Below, piece by piece: positions 6,599-14,947 of a stretch of DNA of 64,000 bases. The DNA is taken from NCBI GenBank assembly GCA_000242815.2, contig AHHB01000018.1, positions 62,001-126,000 of the forward strand, given 5' to 3'. The notes under the pieces are model-generated. The model was not told the DNA's origin. It saw only the letters and a program-made list of their open reading frames with translations, and did no database searches. The translations under genes and the position numbers were made by a program. Source of the DNA: Janthinobacterium lividum PAMC 25724 (GTDB lineage Bacteria > Pseudomonadota > Gammaproteobacteria > Burkholderiales > Burkholderiaceae_D). The first letter of the stretch is position 1. Every line of letters starts with the position of its first letter.

Positions 6599-7657
6599 TT
6601 ATCCGAGCAGCGCTTCGACAAATTCGGCAGCCACGAAAGGCTGCAAGTCTTCAATTTTCTCACCGATGCCGATGAAATACACAGGCACCGGGCGCACGCG
6701 GGCAATCGCCGCCAGCACGCCGCCCTTGGCGGTCCCGTCCAGCTTGGTGATCACCAGGCCGCTCAGCTGCAGGGCATCGTCGAAGGCCTTGACTTGTGTC
6801 AACGCGTTCTGCCCCGTATTGCCATCGATGACGAGCAGTATTTCATGCGGCGCACCGTCCATGCCTTTGCCGATCACACGCTTGATTTTCTTCAATTCTT
6901 CCATCAAGTGTAACTGTGTCGGCAAGCGCCCTGCCGTGTCGACCATGACCACGTCGATGCCGCGCGCTTTCGCCGATTGCACCGAGTCGTAGGCCACGGC
7001 GGCCGGGTCGCCCGATTCTTGCGAGATGACGGTGACGTTGTTGCGCTCGCCCCAGACCATCAATTGTTCGCGCGCGGCGGCGCGGAAGGTGTCGCCCGCG
7101 GCCAGCAGCACGGATTGATTATTTGACTGCATGTGCTTGGCCAGCTTGCCGATGGTAGTGGTCTTGCCGGCGCCATTCACGCCCGAAATCATCATCACCA
7201 GCGGCTTGTGGCGGCCCAGCTCGAAGCGTTTTTCCAGCGGGCTCAAGAGCTCGATCAACAGCACCTTCAGCGCGGCCTTGACGGCGGCGGCGTCGAGCAG
7301 CTTGTCTTCCTTGACCTTTTTCTTCAATGCCGTCAGCAAGAATTCGGTGGCGTCGATGCCCGCGTCGGACATCAGCAGCGCCGCTTCCAGCTCTTCGTAC
7401 AGCGCGTCGTCGATCTTCGCGCCGACGAACAGCATGGATAAGGTGTTCGAGGTTTTCGACAGGCCGGCCTTCAGGCGCGTCATCCACGATTTTTTCTCGG
7501 GTTCAGCGGCCACGATCACGGGCACGAGCTCGGCCGGCGCGCCGCTCAGGGGAGCAGCACCCGGCTGCGCGGCAGGCGGCGTGGTGGCAGGAAGAACGAG
7601 GGGCTCGGCTGGCGCAGCCTCGGGAGTGACGGGTTTTTTCTTGAAGAAACTAAACAT
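6599..7657 (-). CDS. ftsY: signal recognition particle receptor FtsY
   Basis: A 352-residue SRP-type GTPase that docks ribosome-SRP complexes at the inner membrane. After a variable Pro/Ala-rich N-terminal region (about residues 8-48) come the NG domains: G1 ISGVNGAGKTTTIGKL with Lys165, the DTAGRLPTQ switch, and the specificity motif TKLDGTAKGG near the C-terminus. The N-terminal acidic region is short compared with E. coli FtsY, as is common in betaproteobacteria. It is first in the ftsY-ftsE-ftsX unit and is divergent from the lipid-modification operon starting at 8014. Confidence 0.96.
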   Translation of the reverse strand: MFSFFKKKPVTPEAAPAEPLVLPATTPPAAQPGAAPLSGAPAELVPVIVAAEPEKKSWMTRLKAGLSKTSNTLSMLFVGAKIDDALYEELEAALLMSDAGIDATEFLLTALKKKVKEDKLLDAAAVKAALKVLLIELLSPLEKRFELGRHKPLVMMISGVNGAGKTTTIGKLAKHMQSNNQSVLLAAGDTFRAAAREQLMVWGERNNVTVISQESGDPAAVAYDSVQSAKARGIDVVMVDTAGRLPTQLHLMEELKKIKRVIGKGMDGAPHEILLVIDGNTGQNALTQVKAFDDALQLSGLVITKLDGTAKGGVLAAIARVRPVPVYFIGIGEKIEDLQPFVAAEFVEALLG

Positions 7658-7888
7658 GGATGTGTGGTGGCGGGTGCTGACCTAAGGCCCGGCGGCGCCG
7701 GACACTGTTGTTGCGGACTATTTTACCAGAGCGCGCCCAGCCCTTCATGCTTTACTGTTCGATTGGCAACATTGCGCGGCTAGCCGAAATCCGCGATCCA
7801 GTCAGCGCTTGCGCAATATTTGTATAGGCTCGCATGCCAACAGAATACGCGCGGTATTTATCTCTGCCATCGCTGCGCTGCAAATAGC

Positions 7889-7919
7889 TGAATCCAATTG
7901 AAAATTGTCGGCGTATAAG
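7889..7919 (+). promoter_or_regulatory. possible ECF-type promoter of the lipid operon
   Basis: TGAATCC (7889-7895) and CGTATAAG (7912-7919) are 16 nt apart. They loosely resemble the -35 TGATCC and CGTA-type -10 elements of ECF sigma factors of the RpoE/ChrR group, which control this gene set in other bacteria. The -35 has an extra A, so the match is imperfect and the call is weak. Confidence 0.3.
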
Positions 7920-7942
7920 TTTTAGAATGGCTCAAGGAGCCG

Positions 7943-7958
7943 ATTGACATAGGTCAAT
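7943..7958. promoter_or_regulatory. FNR/CRP-family-like palindrome
   Basis: ATTGAC-ATAG-GTCAAT is a perfect 6+6 palindrome with a 4-nt spacer, the geometry of FNR/Anr/Dnr sites (TTGAT-N4-ATCAA). It lies 56 bp before the amine oxidase start. The T-to-C change at the fifth position departs from the strict FNR consensus; another member of the family could bind. Confidence 0.45.
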
Positions 7959-7996
7959 ATTTGACTGACTATGAATTTATTTCGTCCAAGGAAAAC

Positions 7997-8017
7997 ATGA
8001 AACGGGTGCAGCCATGA
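7997..8017 (+). CDS. 6-codon leader frame overlapping the amine oxidase start
   Basis: ATG at 7997 is preceded by AAGGAA at ideal distance and reads MKRVQP then TGA at 8015-8017, which overlaps the ATG of the next gene (8014) as ATGA's mirror CCATGA. The real gene has no good ribosome-binding site of its own, so the leader may deliver ribosomes to it by coupling. It may equally be chance. Confidence 0.35.
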   Translation: MKRVQP

Positions 8018-9324
8018 AAATCGCCGTCGTCGGAGCGGGAATTGCCGGTTTGTCTTGCGCGTATCGGCTGGCGCAGGCTGGCCAGGATGTGACCTTGTAT
8101 GAGGCGGGTGAGTATTTTGGCGGTCACAGTCATACGGTGGATGTCACGCTCGACGGCGTCACGCATGGCGTCGACACGGGTTTTCTGGTGTTTAACCACG
8201 CTACTTACCCGAACCTGGTGCAACTGTTCCAGGAGCTCGGTGTCGAGGCAGCCGATAGCGATATGTCGTTTTCCGTCAAAATGCCCTTGGGCACCACGCC
8301 CGATGCCCGCGTGCTGGAATGGGCGGGCGCCAATCTCGATACCGTGTTTGCCCAGCGTAGCAATCTGCTGCGCCCCGCCTTCTTGCGCATGCTGCGCGAC
8401 ATCGTGCGTTTCAACCGCCAGGCCAGCGCTCTGGCTACGGCGAGCGTGCCGGGGCCGGCCATGTCGCTGGGCGATTTTCTCGACCTGCACGGCTACGGCG
8501 ACGAATTTCGCCACTGGTATTTGCTGCCGATGGCCGCCTGCATCTGGTCGTGTCCGGCGCGCCAGATGCTGGCCTTTCCGCTGGCCACGTTCATCCGTTT
8601 CTGCCACAACCATGGCTTGCTGCAAGTGAGTGACCGGCCGCAATGGCGCACGGTGCGCGGTGGCTCGCGCGTGTATGTGGAAAAATTGCTGGAGGGCATC
8701 CCCCAGCAGCGTCTGGCGTGCCCCGTACTGGCCGTGCGCCGCCAGCAGCACGGCGGCGCACGCACGGTCGAGCTACACACGGCTGGGGGCGTCGAGCATG
8801 TCGATCACGTGGTGCTCGCTTGCCATAGTGACCAGTCGCTGGCCTTGCTGGCGGATATCCGCGACGACGAGCGCAAGGTACTCGAAGCCGTGCGCTACCA
8901 GCCCAACCGGGCCGTGCTGCACACGGATACATCCTGCCTGCCGCAACGCCGCCGCGCCTGGTCGGCCTGGAATTACCAGGGCAGGCCGGCCGCGCACGGC
9001 GAGGCGCCGCAGGTATGCGTGCATTATTTGCTGAACCAGTTGCAGCCGCTGCCATTTTCCACGCCCGTCATCGTCTCGCTCAATCCACTCGACGAACCAG
9101 ACCCGGCGACCATCATCGACGAGTTTTCCTATGCCCACCCGGTGTTTGATGGCGCAGCCATTGCCGCCCAGGCGAGCCTGGCCGGTTTCCAGGGTGCGCA
9201 GCACACCTGGTTTGCGGGTGCCTGGACCGGGTATGGCTTCCATGAAGATGGCTTGAAGTCGGGCCTGGGCGTGGCGCAAAGCTTGCTGGGCCTGGCGTCT
9301 GCGGAGCTGGTGCATGCCGCGTGA
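8014..9324 (+). CDS. FAD-dependent amine oxidase-like protein (COG2907 type)
   Basis: A 436-residue flavoprotein. The N-terminal Rossmann motif is GAGIAGLSCAYRL followed by an acidic residue at the end of the second strand (TLYEAGEYFGG), and the C-terminal FAD-contact region is seen in TWFAGAWTGYGFHEDGLKSG. It belongs to the predicted NAD/FAD-binding proteins that accompany DUF1365 and CFA-synthase homologues; related enzymes in that context are thought to act on membrane unsaturated fatty acids, which is an inference here. Its substrate is not known. It is the first gene of an eight-gene operon and overlaps the next gene by 11 bp. Translation may depend on the 6-codon leader at 7997. Confidence 0.85.
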   Translation: MKIAVVGAGIAGLSCAYRLAQAGQDVTLYEAGEYFGGHSHTVDVTLDGVTHGVDTGFLVFNHATYPNLVQLFQELGVEAADSDMSFSVKMPLGTTPDARVLEWAGANLDTVFAQRSNLLRPAFLRMLRDIVRFNRQASALATASVPGPAMSLGDFLDLHGYGDEFRHWYLLPMAACIWSCPARQMLAFPLATFIRFCHNHGLLQVSDRPQWRTVRGGSRVYVEKLLEGIPQQRLACPVLAVRRQQHGGARTVELHTAGGVEHVDHVVLACHSDQSLALLADIRDDERKVLEAVRYQPNRAVLHTDTSCLPQRRRAWSAWNYQGRPAAHGEAPQVCVHYLLNQLQPLPFSTPVIVSLNPLDEPDPATIIDEFSYAHPVFDGAAIAAQASLAGFQGAQHTWFAGAWTGYGFHEDGLKSGLGVAQSLLGLASAELVHAA

Positions 9325-10111
9325 TTCCGCGCAAGCCGCGCCGGCGCAGCCGCAGCTGTGCCTGGGACGGGTGCGCCATGCACGGCTGCGTCCGCGCACG
9401 CATGTTTTCAGTTATGGCATGTTCTATTTGCGCTTGCCCTTGCGCAGCCTGGGCAACCAGGATTTCCCGGCTCGCATGATTTCGCGCAACGGCGCCAATG
9501 TGCTGGCGTTTCGCGACAGCGACCATGGCGATGGCACGACACCGTTGCTGGCGTGGATCGATGGCCTGCTGCGCCAGCATGGCGTGCTGGACGCGGATGG
9601 TGAAATCTGGCTGCAAACCATGCCGCGCATGTTCGGCTATGTTTTTAATCCCATCAGTTTCTGGTTTTGCCACCGTCCCGACGGCGCGCTGCGCGCCGTG
9701 CTGTGCGACGTGCGCAATACCTTTGGCGAGCGCCATCTGTACCTGCTCGAGCACGGCGCCGTCATCGCCTATGGCAGCGAGTTGCGTGCCAAGAAGATTT
9801 TTCATGTCTCGCCGTTTTGCAAGGTGGAAGGGGCGTACCGTTTCCGTTTCCTGCGCAACAGCGAGCAGGACGGCGAGCGCCACCTGGCACGGGTCGATTA
9901 CGACGATCTCGACGGTCCGATTCTGGAAACGAGCTTGTCCGGCACGGCGCAGCCGCTGCGCGATGGCGCCATCGCCTGGGCTTTGCTGCGCTACCCACTG
10001 ATGACGTTTGGCGTGATGGCGCGCATCCATTGGCAAGCCTTGCGCCTGTGGCTGCGCCGCGTCCCGTTTTTCAGCAAACCCTTACCTCCACAAGAAAAGG
10101 TGTCCCGATGA
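9314..10111 (+). CDS. DUF1365 family protein
   Basis: A 265-residue protein matching DUF1365: HARLRPRTHVFSYGMFYLRLPL near the start, MPRMFGYVFNPISFWFCHRPDG in the middle, and EVRNTFGE-like VLCDVRNTFGERHLYLL. The family has no proven activity but nearly always lies between an amine oxidase-like flavoprotein and a CFA-synthase homologue, as here, and is counted among singlet-oxygen/lipid-stress genes. The start ATG at 9314 lies inside the end of the preceding gene, and the stop TGA at 10109-10111 overlaps the ATG of the next, so the three are translationally coupled. Confidence 0.85.
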   Translation: MPRDSAQAAPAQPQLCLGRVRHARLRPRTHVFSYGMFYLRLPLRSLGNQDFPARMISRNGANVLAFRDSDHGDGTTPLLAWIDGLLRQHGVLDADGEIWLQTMPRMFGYVFNPISFWFCHRPDGALRAVLCDVRNTFGERHLYLLEHGAVIAYGSELRAKKIFHVSPFCKVEGAYRFRFLRNSEQDGERHLARVDYDDLDGPILETSLSGTAQPLRDGAIAWALLRYPLMTFGVMARIHWQALRLWLRRVPFFSKPLPPQEKVSR

Positions 10112-11355
10112 GCTCCGATTCCTTGCCGACCGGCCTGCATGGGCGCCGCAGCCCTACTCCCGCGCCCGTCCATGAACAGAGGGACATGCCCGCCGCCGGG
10201 CGCATTATTCTGCGCCTCTTGGAAGCATTGCAAGGCGGTGCCCTGCGCCTGCGCACGCCGGATGGGCGTATCGTGCTGTATGGCGATGGCAGCCATCCCG
10301 TTACCCTCGATTTGCACAACTGGCGCCTGTGTGCGGCCGTGCTGCGTTCGGGCGACATCGGCTTTGCCGAAACGTTTATCGCCGGCGACTGGCGCACCGA
10401 CAATTTGCCGGGCTTGATCGAGTTGATGATACGCAACCGTGCACAGATCGAGTCCCTGATCTACGGCAACTGGTGGGGTAACCTGATTTACAAGATGCGC
10501 CATCTGCTGCACCGCAATTCGCGTGCCGGCAGCAAGAAGAATATCCATGCCCATTACGATATTGGCAACGCCTTTTATCAGCTGTGGCTGGACCCGTCGA
10601 TGACGTATTCGAGCGCCCTGTTTACCGAAGGCGCCAGCCTGGAACAGGCGCAGGCTGCGAAATACCGGCGTATCGCCGACCAGCTGCAACTGCAGTCGCA
10701 GCTGAGCCAGCGCGTGCTGGAAATTGGTTGTGGCTGGGGTGGCTTTGCGGAAACGGCGGCGCGTGACTACGGCGCCCACGTGACGGGCCTGACCTTGTCG
10801 ACCGAACAGCTGGCGTATGCGCGCCAGCGCCTGCAAGATGCGGGGCTGGCGGCGCAGGCCGATTTGCAGCTGTGCGACTACCGCGACAGCCATGGCCAGT
10901 ACGATGCCATCGCCTCGATCGAGATGTTCGAAGCGGTGGGACAAAGCTACTGGCCCGGCTATTTCGCATGCGTGGCGCGCAACCTGAAGCCGGGCGGACG
11001 CGCCTGCATCCAGACCATCGTCATCGCCGACGCCTTGTTCGAGCGCTACAGCAAGAGCACCGATTTTATCCAGCAATACATCTTCCCGGGCGGCATGCTG
11101 CCTTCGCCGACCGAGTTTCGCCGCGCCGCCGAAGCGCAAGGCTTGCGCGTAGCGGACGCCTTCAGCTTTGGCCTCGATTATGCGCAAACCCTGCGCCTGT
11201 GGCGCGCCAGCTTCCTGGCCCAGCGCACGGCGCTCGAAAAGCAGGCTTTCGACGGCCGTTTCCTGCTGACCTGGGAGTTTTACCTCGCCTATTGCGAGGC
11301 TGCCTTCCAGGCACATAACACCGATGTCATGCAATTTACCTTGGTCAAGGAGTAA
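10108..11355 (+). CDS. CFA-synthase-like SAM-dependent fatty-acid methyltransferase
   Basis: A 415-residue enzyme of the cyclopropane-fatty-acyl-phospholipid synthase family, which transfers a methylene or methyl group from SAM to unsaturated acyl chains in membrane lipids. Visible are HYDIGNAFYQLWLDPSMTYSSALF, the SAM-binding motif VLEIGCGWGGFAE, the SIEMFEAVG block and QYIFPGGMLPS. The frame is open far upstream (9667), but the ATG at 10108 overlaps the DUF1365 stop as ATGA and gives a normal length. The operon context suggests the UfaM-like subgroup or a specialised CFA synthase rather than the housekeeping enzyme; this is inference. Confidence 0.9.
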   Translation: MSSDSLPTGLHGRRSPTPAPVHEQRDMPAAGRIILRLLEALQGGALRLRTPDGRIVLYGDGSHPVTLDLHNWRLCAAVLRSGDIGFAETFIAGDWRTDNLPGLIELMIRNRAQIESLIYGNWWGNLIYKMRHLLHRNSRAGSKKNIHAHYDIGNAFYQLWLDPSMTYSSALFTEGASLEQAQAAKYRRIADQLQLQSQLSQRVLEIGCGWGGFAETAARDYGAHVTGLTLSTEQLAYARQRLQDAGLAAQADLQLCDYRDSHGQYDAIASIEMFEAVGQSYWPGYFACVARNLKPGGRACIQTIVIADALFERYSKSTDFIQQYIFPGGMLPSPTEFRRAAEAQGLRVADAFSFGLDYAQTLRLWRASFLAQRTALEKQAFDGRFLLTWEFYLAYCEAAFQAHNTDVMQFTLVKE

Positions 11356-11357
11356 TC

Positions 11358-11906
11358 ATGCGCCGTTTGCTTGTTGCTATTGTGTTGTACTTGAGTATGT
11401 ACGCTGCCGTGGCCGCGCCGCCGGCCTTTGTGAATGCGGACGTGCCCGAGGCTCGCCTGGCGGGTGAGGGCGAGTATAAGTGGTTCGGCATGCGTATTTA
11501 TCGGGCGCAGCTTTGGGTCGGTACGCAGGGTTATCAGGGCACCGCGTCGGCAACGGCACCTTTTGTGCTGGAATTGCGCTACGCGCGCGCTCTCGATGGC
11601 AACAAGATCGCCGAGGCCAGCTATGAACAGATGCAGAAAATTGGCGTCGGCACCGAGGCCCAGCGCCTGGGGTGGCTAGCGACCATGCAGCGTATTTTTC
11701 CTGACGTCAAGGAAGACCAGCGCATCGCGGGCGCTTACCGGGCCGGTATCTCGCCTGGCGTGCGCTTTTACCTCGATGGCAAGGTGCTGGCCGACGTGAG
11801 CGATGGCGATTTCGCGCGCGCCTTCTTCGCCATCTGGCTGTCGCCCGCTTCGACGGCGCCCAAGCTACGCGGTGCGTTGTTGCAGCATGCGGCACCGCTG
11901 CCATGA
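11358..11906 (+). CDS. chalcone-isomerase-like secreted protein
   Basis: A 182-residue protein with a signal peptide (LLVAIVLYLSMYAAVAAPPAF, cleavage near residue 20). The mature part follows the bacterial chalcone isomerase-like domain: LAGEGEYKWFGMRIYRAQLWVG, LELRYARALDGNKIAEASYEQM and a C-terminal AFFAIWLSP. Plant relatives bind fatty acids or isomerise chalcones; the bacterial form is probably a periplasmic lipid or acyl-binding protein. It starts 2 bp after the methyltransferase stop and overlaps the transporter gene by 4 bp, which ties it to the same pathway. Confidence 0.8.
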   Translation: MRRLLVAIVLYLSMYAAVAAPPAFVNADVPEARLAGEGEYKWFGMRIYRAQLWVGTQGYQGTASATAPFVLELRYARALDGNKIAEASYEQMQKIGVGTEAQRLGWLATMQRIFPDVKEDQRIAGAYRAGISPGVRFYLDGKVLADVSDGDFARAFFAIWLSPASTAPKLRGALLQHAAPLP

Positions 11907-13174
11907 GTTCCGGTGCCAGCGCGTTGACCTTGCCGGCCTTGTTCCAGTATGGCCTGTTCGGCTTGCCGCTGGCCATGCTGGCGCTGCCCATTTACATTTA
12001 TGTGGCGCCGTTTTACGCGCAGCGCAGCAGCCTTGATCTGGCGCAGATTGGCGCCGTGCTGCTGGCGGCGCGCATCGCTGCCGCCTTCATCGATCCGGCC
12101 CTGGGGGCCTGGATGGCGCGCGGCGGGCGCAGCTATGCCGTGTTTGTCGGTGCCGCGCTGCCCTTGCTGCTGCTGGGCTTTGGTGCCCTGTTCCATCCGC
12201 CATCGCTGTCGCATGGGGCCACCCTGGCCTGGTTCCTGGCATCGTTGCTGCTGGTATATACCGCCTATGGCCTGGCCGGCATCGCGCACCAGAGCTGGGG
12301 CGCGGCCCTGAGCCAGGCACCCACGCAGCGGGCGCGGGTGGCGGCCGTGCGCGAAGGCTGCGGCTTGCTCGGCGTGATCCTGGCGGCGGCCCTGACCTCC
12401 GTGCTCGGCTATGATGGCTTGTCAGTGGCCTTTGCCGTCTGCCTGTTGGCGACGGGTGCGCTACTGCTGGCGCGAGCGCCGCGCCCGGCCTTGCGCAGTG
12501 CCGCAGGCGTGGTCGCTGGTAGCGGCTGGAAGCTTCCTTTGCGCCAGCGTGCATTTCGCTGGCTGTTCGCCGTCTTGCTCGTCAATGGCGTGGCCGCCGC
12601 CATTCCCGCCACCCTGTTCCTGTTCTTTGCCGGCGACTATTTGCGCCTCGAGCATTACGCCGGGCCATTCCTGATAGTGTATTTTTGCGCGGCAGCCGCG
12701 TCGATGCCCCTGTGGGTGGCCCTGGCGCGCCGCTTTGGCGAAGCGCGTGCGTGGGGCGGCGCCATGCTGCTGGCCGCCTCCGTGTTTGTCTGGGCGTATG
12801 GCCTTGAGGCAGGCGCGGCCTGGGGCTTTGCCAGCATCTGCCTGCTGTCCGGTCTGGCACTGGGCGCCGACCTGGCCCTGCCGCCGGCCCTGCTGGCGGG
12901 ATTGATCGGCGCGGCAGGCCATGCCGGTCGGCATGAGGCGGCGTATTTCGGTTGGTGGAACTGGGGCGTGCAAATGAGCCTGGCGCTCGCTGCCGGCATC
13001 GCCTTGCCCCTGTTGGCCTGGCTCGGCTATGTGCCGGGCAGCAGCAGTGGCTTGCCAGCCTTGTCGGCGGCTTACGCTTTGCTGCCCTGTGCGCTGAAAC
13101 TGCTGGCGGCGCTGCTGCTGTGGCGCGCGCCTTTACAACATATAGATAGTCAACCCAGGGAGAAGCGACGATGA
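11903..13174 (+). CDS. MFS transporter (GPH/sugar-cation symporter type)
   Basis: A 423-residue protein with about 12 hydrophobic segments. The early helices read YGLFGLPLAMLALPIYIYVAPFY, a GPH-like beginning, and the loop ARIAAAFIDPALGAWMAR occupies the motif-A position. In this gene neighbourhood such proteins are annotated as COG2211 permeases, but a sugar substrate is doubtful; transport of a lipid-pathway intermediate is possible. It overlaps its neighbours by 4 bp on both sides. Family assignment is good, substrate unknown. Confidence 0.78.
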   Translation: MSSGASALTLPALFQYGLFGLPLAMLALPIYIYVAPFYAQRSSLDLAQIGAVLLAARIAAAFIDPALGAWMARGGRSYAVFVGAALPLLLLGFGALFHPPSLSHGATLAWFLASLLLVYTAYGLAGIAHQSWGAALSQAPTQRARVAAVREGCGLLGVILAAALTSVLGYDGLSVAFAVCLLATGALLLARAPRPALRSAAGVVAGSGWKLPLRQRAFRWLFAVLLVNGVAAAIPATLFLFFAGDYLRLEHYAGPFLIVYFCAAAASMPLWVALARRFGEARAWGGAMLLAASVFVWAYGLEAGAAWGFASICLLSGLALGADLALPPALLAGLIGAAGHAGRHEAAYFGWWNWGVQMSLALAAGIALPLLAWLGYVPGSSSGLPALSAAYALLPCALKLLAALLLWRAPLQHIDSQPREKRR

Positions 13175-13731
13175 AGCTCATGAAATATTACCGGCGCGGT
13201 ATCACGGCGACGGCCTTGCTGCTGGCGCTGACCGCCTGCTCCACGCCGCCCACGCCGGCCACCTACGCACAGGAACTGCCCGTGCTCGATTTGCAACAGT
13301 ACTTCAATGGCACGCTCGATGCCCACGGTATTTTCCAGGACCGTTCGGGCAAGGTGGTCAAGCGCTTCACGGTGGTCATGCGGGCTAGCTGGGTGGGTGA
13401 CAGCGGCACGCTGGACGAGGATTTCACGTATTCGGACGGCACTAAGCAGCGGCGCGTGTGGACGCTGCGAAAGACGGCGCCCGGACGCTTCATCGGCACG
13501 GCGCCCGACGTGATCGGAGAAGCCACCGGCGAAGTGGCCGGCAATGCGCTGCGCTGGCAATACGTGCTGGCACTGCCCGTCGATGGCACGGTCTACCACG
13601 TTGACTTCGAAGACTGGATGTTTCTGATGGATGAAAAGGTTATGCTCAACCGTGCTGCCATGAGCAAATTCGGCTTCAACCTGGGCGCTGTGACTTTATC
13701 GTTTAGCAAGCGCCCACAGGCGGCCCCATGA
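13171..13731 (+). CDS. DUF3833 family lipoprotein
   Basis: A 186-residue protein whose signal sequence TALLLALTACSTPP carries the lipobox LTAC (Cys about residue 24). The mature sequence has the DUF3833 pattern LDLQQYFNGTLDAHGIFQDRSGKVVKRF, WTLRK, and DVIGEATGEVAGNALRWQYVLALPVDGTVYHVDFEDWMFLMD. It resembles lipocalin-like periplasmic lipid binders in size and beta content, but no function is proven. It overlaps the transporter and SDR genes by 4 bp each. Confidence 0.85.
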   Translation: MKLMKYYRRGITATALLLALTACSTPPTPATYAQELPVLDLQQYFNGTLDAHGIFQDRSGKVVKRFTVVMRASWVGDSGTLDEDFTYSDGTKQRRVWTLRKTAPGRFIGTAPDVIGEATGEVAGNALRWQYVLALPVDGTVYHVDFEDWMFLMDEKVMLNRAAMSKFGFNLGAVTLSFSKRPQAAP

Positions 13732-14495
13732 ATCGCAAGATCAGCAGCTGGGCCGGCAAGCACGTGTGGATCATCGGCGCCTCCAGTGGCATCGGTGCCG
13801 CGTGCGCCACCTTGCTGCTGGAGCAGGGCGCGTGCGTGGCCTTGTCCGCCCGCCATCGTGCCAGCCTGGAGCTGCTGTGCCAGGGGCAGCCGCTGGCGCA
13901 GGCATTGCCGCTCGATATCACCGAGCCCGCGCAACTGCAAGGCGTCTGCGCGCAATTGCAGCAGCAGTGGGCACATATCGATCTGATATTGGTGGTCGCT
14001 GGCGGCTATCAATCCATGCGCGCCGATAATTTCGACCTCGACGCGGCGCAGGGCTTGCTGGCCTTGAATGTGGGCGGCGTCTTCAATTGCCTGGCGCAGG
14101 CCTTGCCGTGGCTGTTGCGCCAGGGCAGTGGTGGCATCGGCATCGTTGCCTCGGTGGCCGGTTATGGCGGCTTGCCGAAAGCGCTGGCGTATGGTGCCAG
14201 CAAGGCCGCACTGATCAACCTGACGGAGTCGCTGTATTTGGATTTGCACGGACGTGGGATTGATGTATATCAAATCAATCCCGGTTTTGTCGCCACGCCG
14301 CTGACGGCGCGCAATGATTTCAAGATGCCTGCCTTGATGACGGCGCACGACGCGGCCGTCGCGATGCTCGACGGCATCGAACGGGGCCAGTTTCACATTC
14401 ACTTTCCCAAACGCTTTACAAATATGTTGCGCCTGGCGCGGCTGTTGCCCTACCGTGCCTATTTTTGGCTGATCCGCAAGGTGACGGGCCTATGA
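13728..14495 (+). CDS. short-chain dehydrogenase/reductase
   Basis: A 255-residue SDR enzyme. The cofactor motif is GASSGIGAAC (about residues 17-26), the structural NxAG position reads VVAGGY, and the catalytic Ser-Tyr-Lys set is seen as IVASVAGYGGLPKALAYGASKAAL (Y-x3-K in YGASK). It probably oxidises or reduces a hydroxyl/keto group with NAD(P). The end of the protein is hydrophobic and basic (FTNMLRLARLLPYRAYFWLIRK), suggesting a membrane-touching tail. It is the seventh gene of the operon; overlap with the next is ATGA. Confidence 0.88.
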   Translation: MNRKISSWAGKHVWIIGASSGIGAACATLLLEQGACVALSARHRASLELLCQGQPLAQALPLDITEPAQLQGVCAQLQQQWAHIDLILVVAGGYQSMRADNFDLDAAQGLLALNVGGVFNCLAQALPWLLRQGSGGIGIVASVAGYGGLPKALAYGASKAALINLTESLYLDLHGRGIDVYQINPGFVATPLTARNDFKMPALMTAHDAAVAMLDGIERGQFHIHFPKRFTNMLRLARLLPYRAYFWLIRKVTGL

Positions 14496-14947
14496 GCGCC
14501 AGCATGCTGGACGCGGCGCAGATGGAGCTTGCGCTGGCGCGCCTGGTGGCGTTTTACGAGCACTTGAGCATGGATAGCCTGGCTCAGCTGGGCGACGTGT
14601 ATGCACCAGACGCGCATTTCAAGGACCCGTTCAACGAAGTGGCGGGACATGCCGCCATCCTGGCCATCTTCAAGCATATGTTCGTGCAAGTCGATGTGCC
14701 GCGGTTTGTCGTGCTGGAAAGTATGGGACAGGGGGCGCAAGCCTTCCTGACGTGGGAGTTTCGTTTCCGCATGAAACGCCTGGTATCTGGCGAACAATGT
14801 ATTCGCGGCGCAACACATGTGCGCTTCGATGCGCAGGGGCGGGTGGTCTTGCACCGCGATTACTGGGATGCCGCCGAAGAATTGTATGAAAAACTGCCTC
14901 TGCTGGGCGGTTTTATGCGCATGCTCCGGCGAGCAAGTCAGCGCTGA
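14492..14947 (+). CDS. SnoaL-like / NTF2-fold protein
   Basis: A 151-residue protein with the NTF2-like pattern LVAFYEHLSMDSLAQLGDVYAPDAHFKDPFNEVAGHAAILAIFKHMF followed by a beta-rich half ending HRDYWDAAEELYEKLPLLG. The start ATG at 14492 overlaps the SDR stop (ATGA); an upstream frame exists but lies inside the SDR gene. Members are small enzymes or binding proteins; the same gene is present in sigma-E/ChrR-linked operons of other proteobacteria. Last gene of the operon. Confidence 0.82.
   Translation: MSASMLDAAQMELALARLVAFYEHLSMDSLAQLGDVYAPDAHFKDPFNEVAGHAAILAIFKHMFVQVDVPRFVVLESMGQGAQAFLTWEFRFRMKRLVSGEQCIRGATHVRFDAQGRVVLHRDYWDAAEELYEKLPLLGGFMRMLRRASQR

Larger units (their letters stand above)
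7658..8013. other. 356-bp divergent control region, ftsY / lipid operon
   Basis: The region separates ftsY (minus) from the amine oxidase operon (plus) and must hold both promoters. The right half is AT-richer and carries three candidate signals described separately: a sigma-factor-like hexamer pair (7889-7919), an FNR/CRP-type palindrome (7943-7958) and a 6-codon leader frame (7997-8017). No clear sigma-70 promoter for ftsY was recognised. Confidence 0.5.

Noticed and set aside
9667-10107. Upstream extension of the CFA-like methyltransferase frame
   Set aside because: It overlaps the DUF1365 gene in a different frame and reads as Arg/Ala-rich noise.
12087-12554. Arg/Pro-rich frames antisense to the MFS gene
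   Set aside because: Composition is typical of out-of-frame reading of GC-rich DNA.
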